Position numbers and translations under genes: made by a program
Assembly: GCA_947650285.1 (NCBI GenBank)
Contig: CANTFL010001462.1
Span: 124,001-188,000, forward strand
Reading direction: 5' to 3'
DNA from: Hyaloperonospora brassicae
Taxonomy: Eukaryota > Oomycota > Peronosporomycetes > Peronosporales > Peronosporaceae
DNA: 64,000 nt
In this document: positions 38,638 through 50,407 of the stretch, piece by piece
Position numbering within the stretch: the stretch's first letter is position 1
Layout: each line of letters opens with the position of its first letter
Notes under the pieces: generated by a model
Told to the model about the DNA's origin: nothing
What the model saw: only the letters and a program-made list of their open reading frames with translations
Database searches by the model: none

Positions 38638-38709
38638 GGGCGCATAGCGCAGTGGTAGCGCGTCCGCTTTGCAAGCGGAAGGCCCCGGGTTCAACCCCCG
38701 GTGTGTCCA
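38638..38709 (+). tRNA. trnA(UGC): tRNA-Ala (UGC), copy 52, T-loop variant
   Basis: Same T59 to C change and same private leader as copy 51; 757-bp step. Confidence 0.94.
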
Positions 38710-39394
38710 ACGCTTTGCTTCGCCCGCGGTACCCGCTGCGACGGATCGTTCACGAACATGCCGACAAGTCTTTCCGTGCCGTTTCCTCGTCGCATTACCT
38801 ACGATCGAAAGATTCTTTCGTGAGCTCTTGTCGTACATCGCATACCGCACACCTTCGGGTCATCGAAAGGCTGATAAACCGACCCGACAACTACGAAGGA
38901 CTCACGGAGCTGCTTTTAAGGCTTGCTATCTCTGTATATGAACAACGCTTTCGACATAATGACACGTCAGTAAAGAGACAGCTGGAATGGTGTCTACATT
39001 CCGAAAAAGGCGAAAACGACGCTTTTCGTTTTAGGATCAGTCTCGAAGTCAGAAATCGAAGTCACAAGTCGAAGTCACAAGTACTTGGTTGATCGCTCGT
39101 CTTCACGTCAACTACGTCATTTAACAAATAGCGAATACCTTTCACGAGATTCGGCATCGGCTTATTCGCATCCCTGTTGCTCTATTCTCGAAAGCATGAC
39201 CGCAGCAACCGGCTGATCGCGATTGTGCAAGCGATATATCGTGGTCATGTTCAGTTGGCTGATCATGGCAATACTTGAGTGCCAGGTGATGTGTATTGAC
39301 GGACAGCACCTGAATGAGCTCGTTGGAGTGTATATCGTGGTTGTGTGAGTGAATAAAGCGTGTGAAAAGTGTAAACTGGACCAGTGGATGTTGC

Positions 39395-39466
39395 GGGCGC
39401 ATAGCGCAGTGGTAGCGCGTCCGCTTTGCAAGCGGAAGGCCCCGGGTTCAATCCCCGGTGTGCCCA
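39395..39466 (+). tRNA. trnA(UGC): tRNA-Ala (UGC), copy 53, identity pair lost
   Basis: T70 to C at 39,463 makes the third acceptor pair G3:C70 instead of G3:U70. Anticodon, D stem and T stem are consensus. The G3:U70 wobble pair is the main determinant for alanyl-tRNA synthetase in the organisms studied, so this copy would be expected to charge poorly. It could instead be a silent copy. The leader (aaactggacc) is shared with copy 54, which keeps G3:U70. Confidence 0.93.
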
Positions 39467-40151
39467 ACGCTTTGCTTCGCCCGCGGTACCCGCTGCGACG
39501 GATCGTTCACGAACATGCCGACAAGTCTTTCCGTGCCGTTTCCTCGTCGCATTACCTACGATCGAAAGATTCTTTCGTGAGCTCTTGTCGTACATCGCAT
39601 ACCGCACACCTTCGGGTCATCGAAAGGCTGATAAACCGACCCGACAACTACGAAGGACTCACGGAGCTGCTTTTAAGGCTTGCTATCTCTGTATATGAAC
39701 AACGCTTTCGACATAATGACACGTCAGTAAAGAGACAGATGGAATGGTGTCTACGTTGCGAAACAGGCGAAAACGACGCTTTTCGTTTTGGGATCAGTCT
39801 CGAAGTCAGAAATCGAAGTCACAAGTCGAAGTCAAAAGTACTTGGTTGATCGCTCGTCTTCACGTCAACTACGTCATTTAACAAATAGCGAATACCTTTC
39901 ACGAGATTCGGCATCGGCTTATTCGCATCCCTGTTGCTCTATTCTCGAAAGCATGACCGCAGCAACCGGCTGATCGCGATTGTGCAAGCGACATATCGTG
40001 GTCATGTTCAGTTGGCTGATCATGGCAATACTTGAGTGCCAGGTGATGTGTATTGACGGACAGCACCTGAATGAGCTCGTTGGAGTGTATATCGTGGTTG
40101 TGTGAGTGAATAAAGCGTGTGAAAAGTGTAAACTGGACCAGTGGATGTTGC

Positions 40152-40223
40152 GGGCGCATAGCGCAGTGGTAGCGCGTCCGCTTTGCAAGCGGAAGGCCCC
40201 GGGTTCAATCCCCGGTGTGTCCA
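40152..40223 (+). tRNA. trnA(UGC): tRNA-Ala (UGC), copy 54
   Basis: Consensus sequence, 757-bp step; leader as in copy 53. Confidence 0.96.
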
Positions 40224-40908
40224 ACGCTTTGCTTCGCCCGCGGTACCCGCTGCGACGGATCGTTCACGAACATGCCGACAAGTCTTTCCGTGCCGTTTCC
40301 TCGTCGCATTACCTACGATCGAAAGATTCTTTCGTGAGCTCTTGTCGTACATCGCATACCGCACACCTTCGGGTCATCGAAAGGCTGATAAACCGACCCG
40401 ACAACTACGAAGGACGCACGGATCTGCTTTCAAGGCTTGCTATCTCTGTATATGAACAACGCTTTCGACATAATGACACGTCAGTAAAGAGACAGCTGGA
40501 ATGTTGTCTACATTCCGAAAAAGGCGAAAACGACGCTTTTCGTTTTAGGATCAGTCTCGAAGTCAGAAATCGAAGTCACAAGTCGAAGTCACAAGTACTT
40601 GGTTGATCGCTCGTCTTCACGTCAACTACGTCATTTAACAAATAGCGAATACCTTTCACGAGATTTGGCATCGGCTTATTCGCATCTCTGTTGCTCTATT
40701 CTCGAAAGCATGACCGCAGCAACCGGGTGATCGCGATTGTGCAAGCGACATATCGTGGTCATGTTCAGTTGGCTGATCATGGCAATACTTGAGTGCCAGG
40801 TGATGTGTATTGACGGACAGCACCTGAATGAGCTCGTTGGAGTGTATACCGTGGTTGTGTGAGTGAATAAAGCGTGTGAAAAGTGTAAACTGAACCAGTG
40901 GATGTTGC

Positions 40909-40980
40909 GGGCGCATAGCGCAGTGGTAGCGCGTCCGCTTTGCAAGCGGAAGGCCCCGGGTTCAATCCCCGGTGTGTCCA
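40909..40980 (+). tRNA. trnA(UGC): tRNA-Ala (UGC), copy 55
   Basis: Consensus sequence, 757-bp step. Confidence 0.96.
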
Positions 40981-41665
40981 ACGCTTTGCTTCGCCCGCGG
41001 TACCCGCTGCGACGGATCGTTCACGAACATGCCGACAAGTCTTTCCGTGCCGTTTCCTCGTCGCATTACCTACGATCGAAAGATTCTTTCGTGAGCTCTT
41101 GTCGTACATCGCATACCGCACACCTTCGGGTCATCGAAAGGCTGATAAACCGACCCGACAACTACGAAGGACGCACGGAGCTGCTTTCAAGGCTTGCTAT
41201 CTCTGTATATGAACAACGCTTTCGACATAATGACACGTCAGTAAAGAGACAGCTGGAATGTTGTCTACATTCCGAAAAAGGCTAAAACGACGCTTTTCGT
41301 TTTAGGATCAGTCTCGAAGTCAGAAATCGAAGTCACAAGTCGAAGTCAAAAGTACTTGGTTGATCGCTCGTCTTCACGTCAACTACGTCATTTACCAAAT
41401 AGCGAATACCTTTCACGAGATTCGGCATCGGCTTATTCGCATCCCTGTTGCTCTATTCTCGAAAGCATGACCGCAGCAACCGGGTGATCGCGATTGTGCA
41501 AGCGACATATCGTGGTCATGTTCAGTTGGCTGATCATGGCAATACTTGAGTGCCAGGTGATGTGTATTGACGGACAGCACCTGAATGAGCTCGTTGGAGT
41601 GTATACCGTGGTTGTGTGAGTGAATAAAGCGTGTGAAAAGTGTAAACTAAACCAGTGGATGTTGC

Positions 41666-41737
41666 GGGCGCATAGCGCAGTGGTAGCGCGTCCGCTTTGC
41701 AAGCGGAAGGCCCCGGGTTCAATCCCCGGTGTGTCCA
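41666..41737 (+). tRNA. trnA(UGC): tRNA-Ala (UGC), copy 56
   Basis: Consensus sequence, 757-bp step; leader variant aaactaaacc. Confidence 0.96.
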
Positions 41738-42422
41738 ACGCTTTGCTTCGCCCGCGGTACCCGCTGCGACGGATCGTTCACGAACATGCCGACAAGTCTT
41801 TCCGTGCCGTTTCCTCGTCGCATTACCTACGATCGAAAGATTCTTTCGTGAGCTCTTGTCGTACATCGCATACCGCACACCTTCGGGTCATCGAAAGGCT
41901 GATAAACCGACCCGACAACTACGAAGGACGCACGGAGCTGCTTTCAAGGCTTGCTATCTCTGTATATGAACAACGCTTTCGACATAATGACACGTCAGTA
42001 AAGAGACAGCTGGAATGTTGTCTACATTCCGAAAAAGGCGAAAACGACGCTTTTCGTTTTAGGATCAGTCTCGAAGTCAGAAATCGAAGTCACAAGTCGA
42101 AGTCACAAGTACTTGGTTGATCGCTCGTCTTCACGTCAACTACGTCATTTAACAAATAGCGAATACCTTTCACGAGATTCGGCATCGGCTTATTCGCATC
42201 CCTGTTGCTCTATTCTCGAAAGCATGACCGCAGCAACCGGGTGATCGCGATTGTGCAAGCGACATATCGTGGTCATGTTCAGTTGGCTGATCATGGCAAT
42301 ACTTGAGTGCCAGGTGATGTGTATTGACGGACAGCACCTGAATGAGCTCGTTGGAGTGTATACCGTGGTTGTGTGAGTGAATAAAGCGTGTGAAAAGTGT
42401 AAACTGAACCAGTGGATGTTGC

Positions 42423-42494
42423 GGGCGCATAGCGCAGTGGTAGCGCGTCCGCTTTGCAAGCGGAAGGCCCCGGGTTCAATCCCCGGTGTGTCCA
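42423..42494 (+). tRNA. trnA(UGC): tRNA-Ala (UGC), copy 57
   Basis: Consensus sequence, 757-bp step. Confidence 0.96.
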
Positions 42495-43179
42495 ACGCTT
42501 TGCTTCGCCCGCGGTACCCGCTGCGACGGATCGTTCACGAACATGCCGACAAGTCTTTCCGTGCCGTTTCCTCGTCGCATTACCTACGATCGAAAGATTC
42601 TTTCGTGAGCTCTTGTCGTACATCGCATACCGCACACCTTCGGGTCATCGAAAGGCTGATAAACCGACCCGACAACTACGAAGGACGCACGGAGCTGCTT
42701 TCAAGGCTTGCTATCTCTGTATATGAACAACGCTTTCGACATAATGACACGTCAGTAAAGAGACAGCTGGAATGGTGTCTACATTGCGAAAAAGGCAAAA
42801 ACGACGCTTTTCGTTTTAGGATCAGTCTCGAAGTCAGAAATCGAAGTCACAAGTCGAAGTCACAAGTACTTGGTTGATCGCTCGTCTTCACGTCAACTAC
42901 GTCATTTAACAAATAGCGAATACCTTTCACGAGATTCGGCATCGGCTTATTCGCATCTCTGTTGCTCTATTCTCGAAAGCATGACCGCAGCAACCGGGTG
43001 ATCGCGATTGTGCAAGCGACATATCGTGGTCATGTTCAGTTGGCTGATCATGGCAATACTTGAGTGCCAGGTGATGTGTATTGACGGACAGCACCTGAAT
43101 GAGCTCGTTGGAGTGTATACCGTGGTTGTGTGAGTGAATAAAGCGTGTGAAAAGTGTAAACTGAACCAGTGGATGTTGC

Positions 43180-43251
43180 GGGCGCATAGCGCAGTGGTAG
43201 CGCGTCCGCTTTGCAAGCGGAAGGCCCCGGGTTCAATCCCCGGTGTGTCCA
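43180..43251 (+). tRNA. trnA(UGC): tRNA-Ala (UGC), copy 58
   Basis: Consensus sequence, 757-bp step. Confidence 0.96.
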
Positions 43252-43936
43252 ACGCTTTGCTTCGCCCGCGGTACCCGCTGCGACGGATCGTTCACGAACA
43301 TGCCGACAAGTCTTTCCGTGCCGTTTCCTCATCGCATTACCTACGATCGAAAGATTCTTTCGTGAGCTCTTGTCGTACATCGCATACCGCACACCTTCGG
43401 GTCATCGAAAGGCTGATAAACCGACCCGACAACTACGAAGGACGCACGGAGCTGCTTTCAAGGCTTGCTATCTCTGTATATGAACAACGCTTTCAATATA
43501 ATGACACGTCAGTAAAGAGACAGCTGGAATGTTGTCTACATTCCGAAAAAGGCGAAAACGACGCTTTTCGTTTTAGGATCAGTCTCGAAGTCAGAAATCG
43601 AAGTCACAAGTCGAAGTCACAAGTACTTGGTTGATCGCTCGTCTCCACGTCAACTACGTCATTTAACAAATAGTGAATACCTTTCACGAGATTTGGCATC
43701 GGCTTATTCGCATCCCTGTTGCTCTATTCTCGAAAGCATGACCGCAGCAACCGGCTGATCGCGATTGTGCAAGCGACATATCGTGGTCATGTTCAGTTGG
43801 CTGATCATGGCAATACTTGAGTGCCAGGTGATGTGTATTGACGGACAGCACCTGAATGAGCTCGTTGGAGTGTATACCGTGGTTGTGTGAGTGAATAAAG
43901 CGTGTGAAAAGTGTAAACTGAACCAGTGGATGTTGC

Positions 43937-44008
43937 GGGCGCATAGCGCAGTGGTAGCGCGTCCGCTTTGCAAGCGGAAGGCCCCGGGTTCAATCCCCGG
44001 TGTGTCCA
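43937..44008 (+). tRNA. trnA(UGC): tRNA-Ala (UGC), copy 59
   Basis: Consensus sequence, 757-bp step. Confidence 0.96.
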
Positions 44009-44693
44009 ACGCTTTGCTTCGCCCGCGGTACCCGCTGCGACGGATCGTTCACGAACATGCCGACAAGTCTTTCCGTGCCGTTTCCTCGTCGCATTACCTA
44101 CGATCGAAAGATTCTTTCGTGAGCTCTTGTCGTACATCGCATACCGCACACCTTCGGGTCATCGAAAGGCTGATAAACCGACCCGACAACTACGAAGGAC
44201 GCACGGAGCTGCTTTCAAGGCTTGCTATCTCTGTATATGAACAACGCTTTCGACATAATGACACGTCAGTAAAGAGACAGCTGGAATGGTGTCTACATTC
44301 CGAAACAGGCGAAAACGACGCTTTTCGTTTTAGGATCAGTCTCGAAGTCAGAAATCGAAGTCACAAGTCGAAGTCACAAGTACTTGGTTGATCGCTCGTC
44401 TTCACGTCAACTACGTCATTTAACAAATAGTGAATACCTTTCACGAGATTCGGCATCGGCTTATTCGCATCCCTGTTGCTCTATTCTCGAAAGCATGACC
44501 GCAGCAACCGGGTGATCGCGATTGTGCAAGCGACATATCGTGGTCATGTTCAGTTGGCTGATCATGGCAATACTTGAGTGCCAGGTGATGTGTATTGACG
44601 GACAGCACCTGAATGAGCTCGTTGGAGTGTATACCGTGGTTGTGTGAGTGAATAAAGCGTGTGAAAAGTGTAAACTGAACCAGTGGATGTTGC

Positions 44694-44765
44694 GGGCGCA
44701 TAGCGCAGTGGTAGCGCGTCCGCTTTGCAAGCGGAAGGCCCCGGGTTCAATCCCCGGTGTGTCCA
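44694..44765 (+). tRNA. trnA(UGC): tRNA-Ala (UGC), copy 60
   Basis: Consensus sequence, 757-bp step. Confidence 0.96.
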
Positions 44766-45450
44766 ACGCTTTGCTTCGCCCGCGGTACCCGCTGCGACGG
44801 ATCGTTCACGAACATGCCGACAAGTCTTTCCGTGCCGTTTCCTCGTCGCATTACCTACGATCGAAAGATTCTTTCGTGAGCTCTTGTCGTACATCGCATA
44901 CCGCACACCTTCGGGTCATCGAAAGGCTGATAAACCGACCCGACAACTACGAAGGACGCACGGAGCTGCTTTCAAGGCTTGCTATCTCTGTATATGAACA
45001 ACGCTTTCGACATAATGACACGTCAGTAAAGAGACAGCTGGAATGGTGTCTACATTCCGAAAAAGGCGAAAACGACGCTTTTCGTTTTAGGATCAGTCTC
45101 GAAGTCAGAAATCGAAGTCACAAGTCGAAGTCACAAGTACTTGGTTGATCGCTCGTCTTCACGTCAACTACGTCATTTAACAAATAGTGAATACCTTTCA
45201 CGAGATTCGGCATCGGCTTATTCGCATCCCTGTTGCTCTATTCTCGAAAGCATGACCGCAGCAACCGGGTGATCGCGATTGTGCAAGCGACATATCGTGG
45301 TCATGTTCAGTTGGCTGATCATGGCAATACTTGAGTGCCAGGTGATGTGTATTGACGGACAGCACCTGAATGAGCTCGTTGGAGTGTATACCGTGGTTGT
45401 GTGAGTGAATAAAGCGTGTGAAAAGTGTAAACTAAACCAGTGGATGTTGC

Positions 45451-45522
45451 GGGCGCATAGCGCAGTGGTAGCGCGTCCGCTTTGCAAGCGGAAGGCCCCG
45501 GGTTCAATCCCCGGTGTGTCCA
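45451..45522 (+). tRNA. trnA(UGC): tRNA-Ala (UGC), copy 61
   Basis: Consensus sequence, 757-bp step; leader variant aaactaaacc. Confidence 0.96.
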
Positions 45523-46207
45523 ACGCTTTGCTTCGCCCGCGGTACCCGCTGCGACGGATCGTTCACGAACATGCCGACAAGTCTTTCCGTGCCGTTTCCT
45601 CGTCGCATTACCTACGATCGAAAGATTCTTTCGTGAGCTCTTGTCGTACATCGCATACCGCACACCTTCGGGTCATCGAAAGGCTGATAAACCGACCCGA
45701 CAACTACGAAGGACGCACGGAGCTGCTTTCAAGGCTTGCTATCTCTGTATATGAACAACGCTTTCGACATAATGACACGTCAGTAAAGAGACAGCTGGAA
45801 TGGTGTCTACATTCCGAAACAGGCGAAAACGACGCTTTTCGTTTTAGGATCAGTCTCGAAGTCAGAAATCGAAGTCACAAGTCGAAGTCACAAGTACTTG
45901 GTTGATCGCTCGTCTTCACGTCAACTACGTCATTTAACAAATAGTGAATACCTTTCACGAGATTCGGCATCGGCTTATTCGCATCCCTGTTGCTCTATTC
46001 TCGAAAGCATGACCGCAGCAACCGGGTGATCGCGATTGTGCAAGCGACATATCGTGGTCATGTTCAGTTGGCTGATCATGGCAATACTTGAGTGCCAGGT
46101 GATGTGTATTGACGGACAGCACCTGAATGAGCTCGTTGGAGTGTATACCGTGGTTGTGTGAGTGAATAAAGCGTGTGAAAAGTGTAAACTGAACCAGTGG
46201 ATGTTGC

Positions 46208-46279
46208 GGGCGCATAGCGCAGTGGTAGCGCGTCCGCTTTGCAAGCGGAAGGCCCCGGGTTCAATCCCCGGTGTGTCCA
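46208..46279 (+). tRNA. trnA(UGC): tRNA-Ala (UGC), copy 62
   Basis: Consensus sequence, 757-bp step. Confidence 0.96.
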
Positions 46280-46964
46280 ACGCTTTGCTTCGCCCGCGGT
46301 ACCCGCTGCGACGGATCGTTCACGAACATGCCGACAAGTCTTTCCGTGCCGTTTCCTCGTCGCATTACCTACGATCGAAAGATTCTTTCGTGAGCTCTTG
46401 TCGTACATCGCATACCGCACACCTTCGGGTCATCGAAAGGCTGATAAACCGACCCGACAACTACGAAGGACGCACGGAGCTGCTTTCAAGGCTTGCTATC
46501 TCTGTATATGAACAACGCTTTCGACATAATGACACGTCAGTAAAGAGACAGCTGGAATGGTGTCTACATTCCGAAAAAGGCGAAAACGACGCTTTTCGTT
46601 TTAGGATCAGTCTCGAAGTCAGAAATCGAAGTCACAAGTCGAAGTCACAAGTACTTGGTTGATCGCTCGTCTTCACGTCAACTACGTCATTTAACAAATA
46701 GTGAATACCTTTCACGAGATTTGGCATCGGCTTATTCGCATCCCTGTTGCTCTATTCTCGAAAGCATGACCGCAGCAACCGGGTGATCGCGATTGTGCAA
46801 GCGACATATCGTGGTCATGTTCAGTTGGCTGATCATGGCAATACTTGAGTGCCAGGTGATGTGTATTGACGGACAGCACCTGAATGAGCTCGTTGGAGTG
46901 TATACCGTGGTTGTGTGAGTGAATAAAGCGTGTGAAAAGTGTAAACTGAACCAGTGGATGTTGC

Positions 46965-47036
46965 GGGCGCATAGCGCAGTGGTAGCGCGTCCGCTTTGCA
47001 AGCGGAAGGCCCCGGGTTCAATCCCCGGTGTGTCCA
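46965..47036 (+). tRNA. trnA(UGC): tRNA-Ala (UGC), copy 63
   Basis: Consensus sequence, 757-bp step. Confidence 0.96.
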
Positions 47037-47721
47037 ACGCTTTGCTTCGCCCGCGGTACCCGCTGCGACGGATCGTTCACGAACATGCCGACAAGTCTTT
47101 CCGTGCCGTTTCCTCGTCGCATTACCTACGATCGAAAGATTCTTTCGTGAGCTCTTGTCGTACATCGCATACCGCACACCTTCGGGTCATCGAAAGGCTG
47201 ATAAACCGACCCGACAACTACGAAGGACGCACGGAGCTGCTTTCAAGGCTTGCTATCTCTGTATATGAACAACGCTTTCGACATAATGACACGTCAGTAA
47301 AGAGACAGATGGAATGGTGTCTACATTGCGAAACAGGCGAAAACGACGCTTTTCGTTTTAGGATCAGTCTCGAAGTCAGAAATCGAAGTCACAAGTCGAA
47401 GTCACAAGTACTTGGTTGATCGCTCGTCTTCACGTCAACTACGTCATTTAACAAATAGTGAATACCTTTCACGAGATTTGGCATCGGCTTATTCGCATCC
47501 CTGTTGCTCTATTCTCGAAAGCATGACCGCAGCAACCGGCTGATCGCGATTGTGCAAGCGACATATCGTGGTCATGTTCAGTTGGCTGATCATGGCAATA
47601 CTTGAGTGCCAGGTGATGTGTATTGACGGACAGCACCTGAATGAGCTCGTTGGAGTGTATACCGTGGTTGTGTGAGTGAATAAAGCGTGTGAAAAGTGTA
47701 AACTAAACCAGTGGATGTTGC

Positions 47722-47793
47722 GGGCGCATAGCGCAGTGGTAGCGCGTCCGCTTTGCAAGCGGAAGGCCCCGGGTTCAATCCCCGGTGTGTCCA
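47722..47793 (+). tRNA. trnA(UGC): tRNA-Ala (UGC), copy 64
   Basis: Consensus sequence, 757-bp step; leader variant aaactaaacc. Confidence 0.96.
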
Positions 47794-48478
47794 ACGCTTT
47801 GCTTCGCCCGCGGTACCCGCTGCGACGGATCGTTCACGAACATGCCGACAAGTCTTTCCGTGCCGTTTCCTCGTCGCATTACCTACGATCGAAAGATTCT
47901 TTCGTGAGCTCTTGTCGTACATCGCATACCGCACACCTTCGGGTCATCGAAAGGCTGATAAACCGACCCGACAACTACGAAGGACGCACGGAGCTGCTTT
48001 CAAGGCTTGCTATCTCTGTATATGAACAACGCTTTCGACATAATGACACGTCAGTAAAGAGACAGCTGGAATGGTGTCTACATTGCGAAACAGGCGAAAA
48101 CGACGCTTTTCGTTTTAGGATCAGTCTCGAAGTCAGAAATCGAAGTCACAAGTCGAAGTCACAAGTACTTGGTTGATCGCTCGTCTTCACGTCAACTACG
48201 TCATTTAACAAATAGTGAATACCTTTCACGAGATTTGGCATCGGCTTATTCGCATCCCTGTTGCTCTATTCTCGAAAGCATGACCGCAGCAACCGGGTGA
48301 TCGCGATTGTGCAAGCGACATATCGTGGTCATGTTCAGTTGGCTGATCATGGCAATACTTGAGTGCCAGGTGATGTGTATTGACGGACAGCACCTGAATG
48401 AGCTCGTTGGAGTGTATACCGTGGTTGTGTGAGTGAATAAAGCGTGTGAAAAGTGTAAACTAAACCAGTGGATGTTGC

Positions 48479-48550
48479 GGGCGCATAGCGCAGTGGTAGC
48501 GCGTCCGCTTTGCAAGCGGAAGGCCCCGGGTTCAATCCCCGGTGTGTCCA
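48479..48550 (+). tRNA. trnA(UGC): tRNA-Ala (UGC), copy 65
   Basis: Consensus sequence, 757-bp step; leader variant aaactaaacc. Confidence 0.96.
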
Positions 48551-49235
48551 ACGCTTTGCTTCGCCCGCGGTACCCGCTGCGACGGATCGTTCACGAACAT
48601 GCCGACAAGTCTTTCCGTGCCGTTTCCTCATCGCATTACCTACGATCGAGAGATTCTTTCGTGAGCTCTTGTCGTACATCGCATACCGCACACCTTCGGG
48701 TCATCGAAAGGCTGATAAACCGACCCGACAACTACGAAGGACGCACGGAGCTGCTTTCAAGGCTTGCTATCTCTGTATATGAACAACGCTTTCGACATAA
48801 TGACACGTCAGTAAAGAGACAGCTGGAATGTTGTCTACATTCCGAAAAAGGCGAAAACGACGCTTTTCGTTTTAGGATCAGTCTCGAAGTCAGAAATCGA
48901 AGTCACAAGTCGAAGTCACAAGTACTTGGTTGATCGCTCGTCTTCACGTCAACTACGTCATTTAACAAATAGTGAATACCTTTCACGAGATTTGGCATCG
49001 GCTTATTCGCATCCCTGTTGCTCTATTCTCGACAGCAGGACCACAGCAACCGGCTGATCGCGATTGTGCAAGCGACATATCGTGGTCATGTTCAGTTGGC
49101 TGATCATGGCAATACTTGAGTGCCAGGTGATGTGTATTGACGGACAGCACCTGAATGAGCTCGTTGGAGTGTATACCGTGGTTGTGTGAGTGAATAAAGC
49201 GTGTGAAAAGTGTAAACTGAACCAGTGGATGTTGC

Positions 49236-49307
49236 GGGCGCATAGCGCAGTGGTAGCGCGTCCGCTTTGCAAGCGGAAGGCCCCGGGTTCAATCCCCGGT
49301 GTGTCCA
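49236..49307 (+). tRNA. trnA(UGC): tRNA-Ala (UGC), copy 66
   Basis: Consensus sequence, 757-bp step. The spacer just upstream has private changes (gacagcaggaccacagc). Confidence 0.96.
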
Positions 49308-49992
49308 ACGCTTTGCTTCGCCCGCGGTACCCGCTGCGACGGATCGTTCACGAACATGCCGACAAGTCTTTCCGTGCCGTTTCCTCGTCGCATTACCTAC
49401 GATCGAGAGATTCTTTCGTGAGCTCTTGTCGTACATCGCATACCGCACACCTTCGGGTCATCGAAAGGCTGATAAACCGACCCGACAACTACGAATCACG
49501 CACGGAGCTGCTTTCAAGCCTTGCTATCTCTGTATACGAACAACGCTTTCGACATAATGACACGTCAGTAAAGAGACAGATGGAATGGTGTCTACATTGT
49601 GAAACAGGCGAAAACGACGCTTTTCGTTTTGGGATCAGTCTCGAAGTCAGAAATCGAAGTCACAAGTCGAAGTCACAAGTACTTGGTTGATCGCTCGTCT
49701 TCACGTCAACTACGTCATTTAACAAATAGCGAATACCTTTCACGAGATTCGGCATCGGCTCATTCGCATCTCTGTTGCTCTATTCTCGAAAGCATGACCG
49801 CAGCAACCGGCTGATCGCGATTGTGCAAGCGACATATCGTGGTCATGTTCAGTTGGCTGATCATGGCAATACTTGAGTGCCAGGTGATGTGTATTGACGG
49901 ACAGCACCTGAATGATCTCGTTGGAGTGTATACCGTGGTTGTGTGAGTCAATATAGCGTGTGAAAAGTGTAAACTAAACCAGTGGATGTTGC

Positions 49993-50064
49993 GGGCGCAT
50001 AGCGCAGTGGTAGCGCGTCCGCTTTGCAAGCGGAAGGCCCCGGGTTCAATCCCCGGTGTGTCCA
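49993..50064 (+). tRNA. trnA(UGC): tRNA-Ala (UGC), copy 67, last of the array
   Basis: Consensus sequence, 757-bp step. The leader combines AATATAG with aaactaaacc. The unit after it decays from about 50,340 and carries a T5 run at 50,345-50,349. Confidence 0.96.
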
Positions 50065-50407
50065 ACGCTTTGCTTCGCCCGCGGTACCCGCTGCGACGGA
50101 TCGTTCACGAACATGCCGACAAGTCTTTCCGTGCCGTTTCCTCATCGCATTACCTACGATCGAAAGATTCTTTCGTGAGCTCTTGTCGTACATCGCATAC
50201 CGCACACCTTCGGGTCATCGAAAGTCTGATAAACCGACCCGACAACTACGAAGGACGCACGGAGCTGCTTTCAAGGCTTGCTATCTCTGTATATGAACAA
50301 CGCTTTCGACATAATGACACGTCAGTAAAGAGACAGATGGAATAGTTTTTGGGGCGGAAAAAGGGTAAAACGCCGCTTTTCGTTTTGGGAGTAGTCTCAA
50401 AGTTACA

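Larger units (their letters stand above)
1..50407 (+). repeat. Tandem array of at least 67 tRNA-Ala(UGC) repeat units
   Basis: The same unit repeats head to tail from the first base of the window to about 50,407. Steps between successive tRNA starts are 744 bp (copies 1-8), 757-759 bp (8-18), 752 bp (18-19), 757 bp (19-36), a mixture of 743/744 and 757-759 bp (36-51), and 757 bp (51-67). Spacers are nearly as conserved as the tRNA, which points to concerted evolution by unequal crossing-over or gene conversion. The array begins outside the window. It ends in a decayed partial unit, in which TTTTCGTTTT and the start of the 13-bp motif are still recognisable up to about 50,407. No other RNA or protein gene was recognised inside the unit. 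Confidence 0.97.

Noticed and set aside
207..50064. tRNA-derived SINE family rather than tRNA genes
   Set aside because: The copies are in a strict head-to-tail array with constant spacing, without poly(A)-like tails or target-site duplications, and the cloverleaf is intact in 61 copies.
126..50345. Repeated ORFs of 60-166 codons in each unit, on both strands
   Set aside because: They read through the tRNA or its antisense (for example PGIEPGAFRLQSG is antisense tRNA) and recur only because the unit recurs. Many use non-ATG starts, and lengths change with one-base indels between units. Similar spurious proteins are to be expected wherever tRNA genes are translated.
1..50407. CRISPR array
   Set aside because: The repeat units are hundreds of bases long and spacers are not unique; the repeat is a tRNA gene with homogenised flanks, in a eukaryotic setting with introns nearby.
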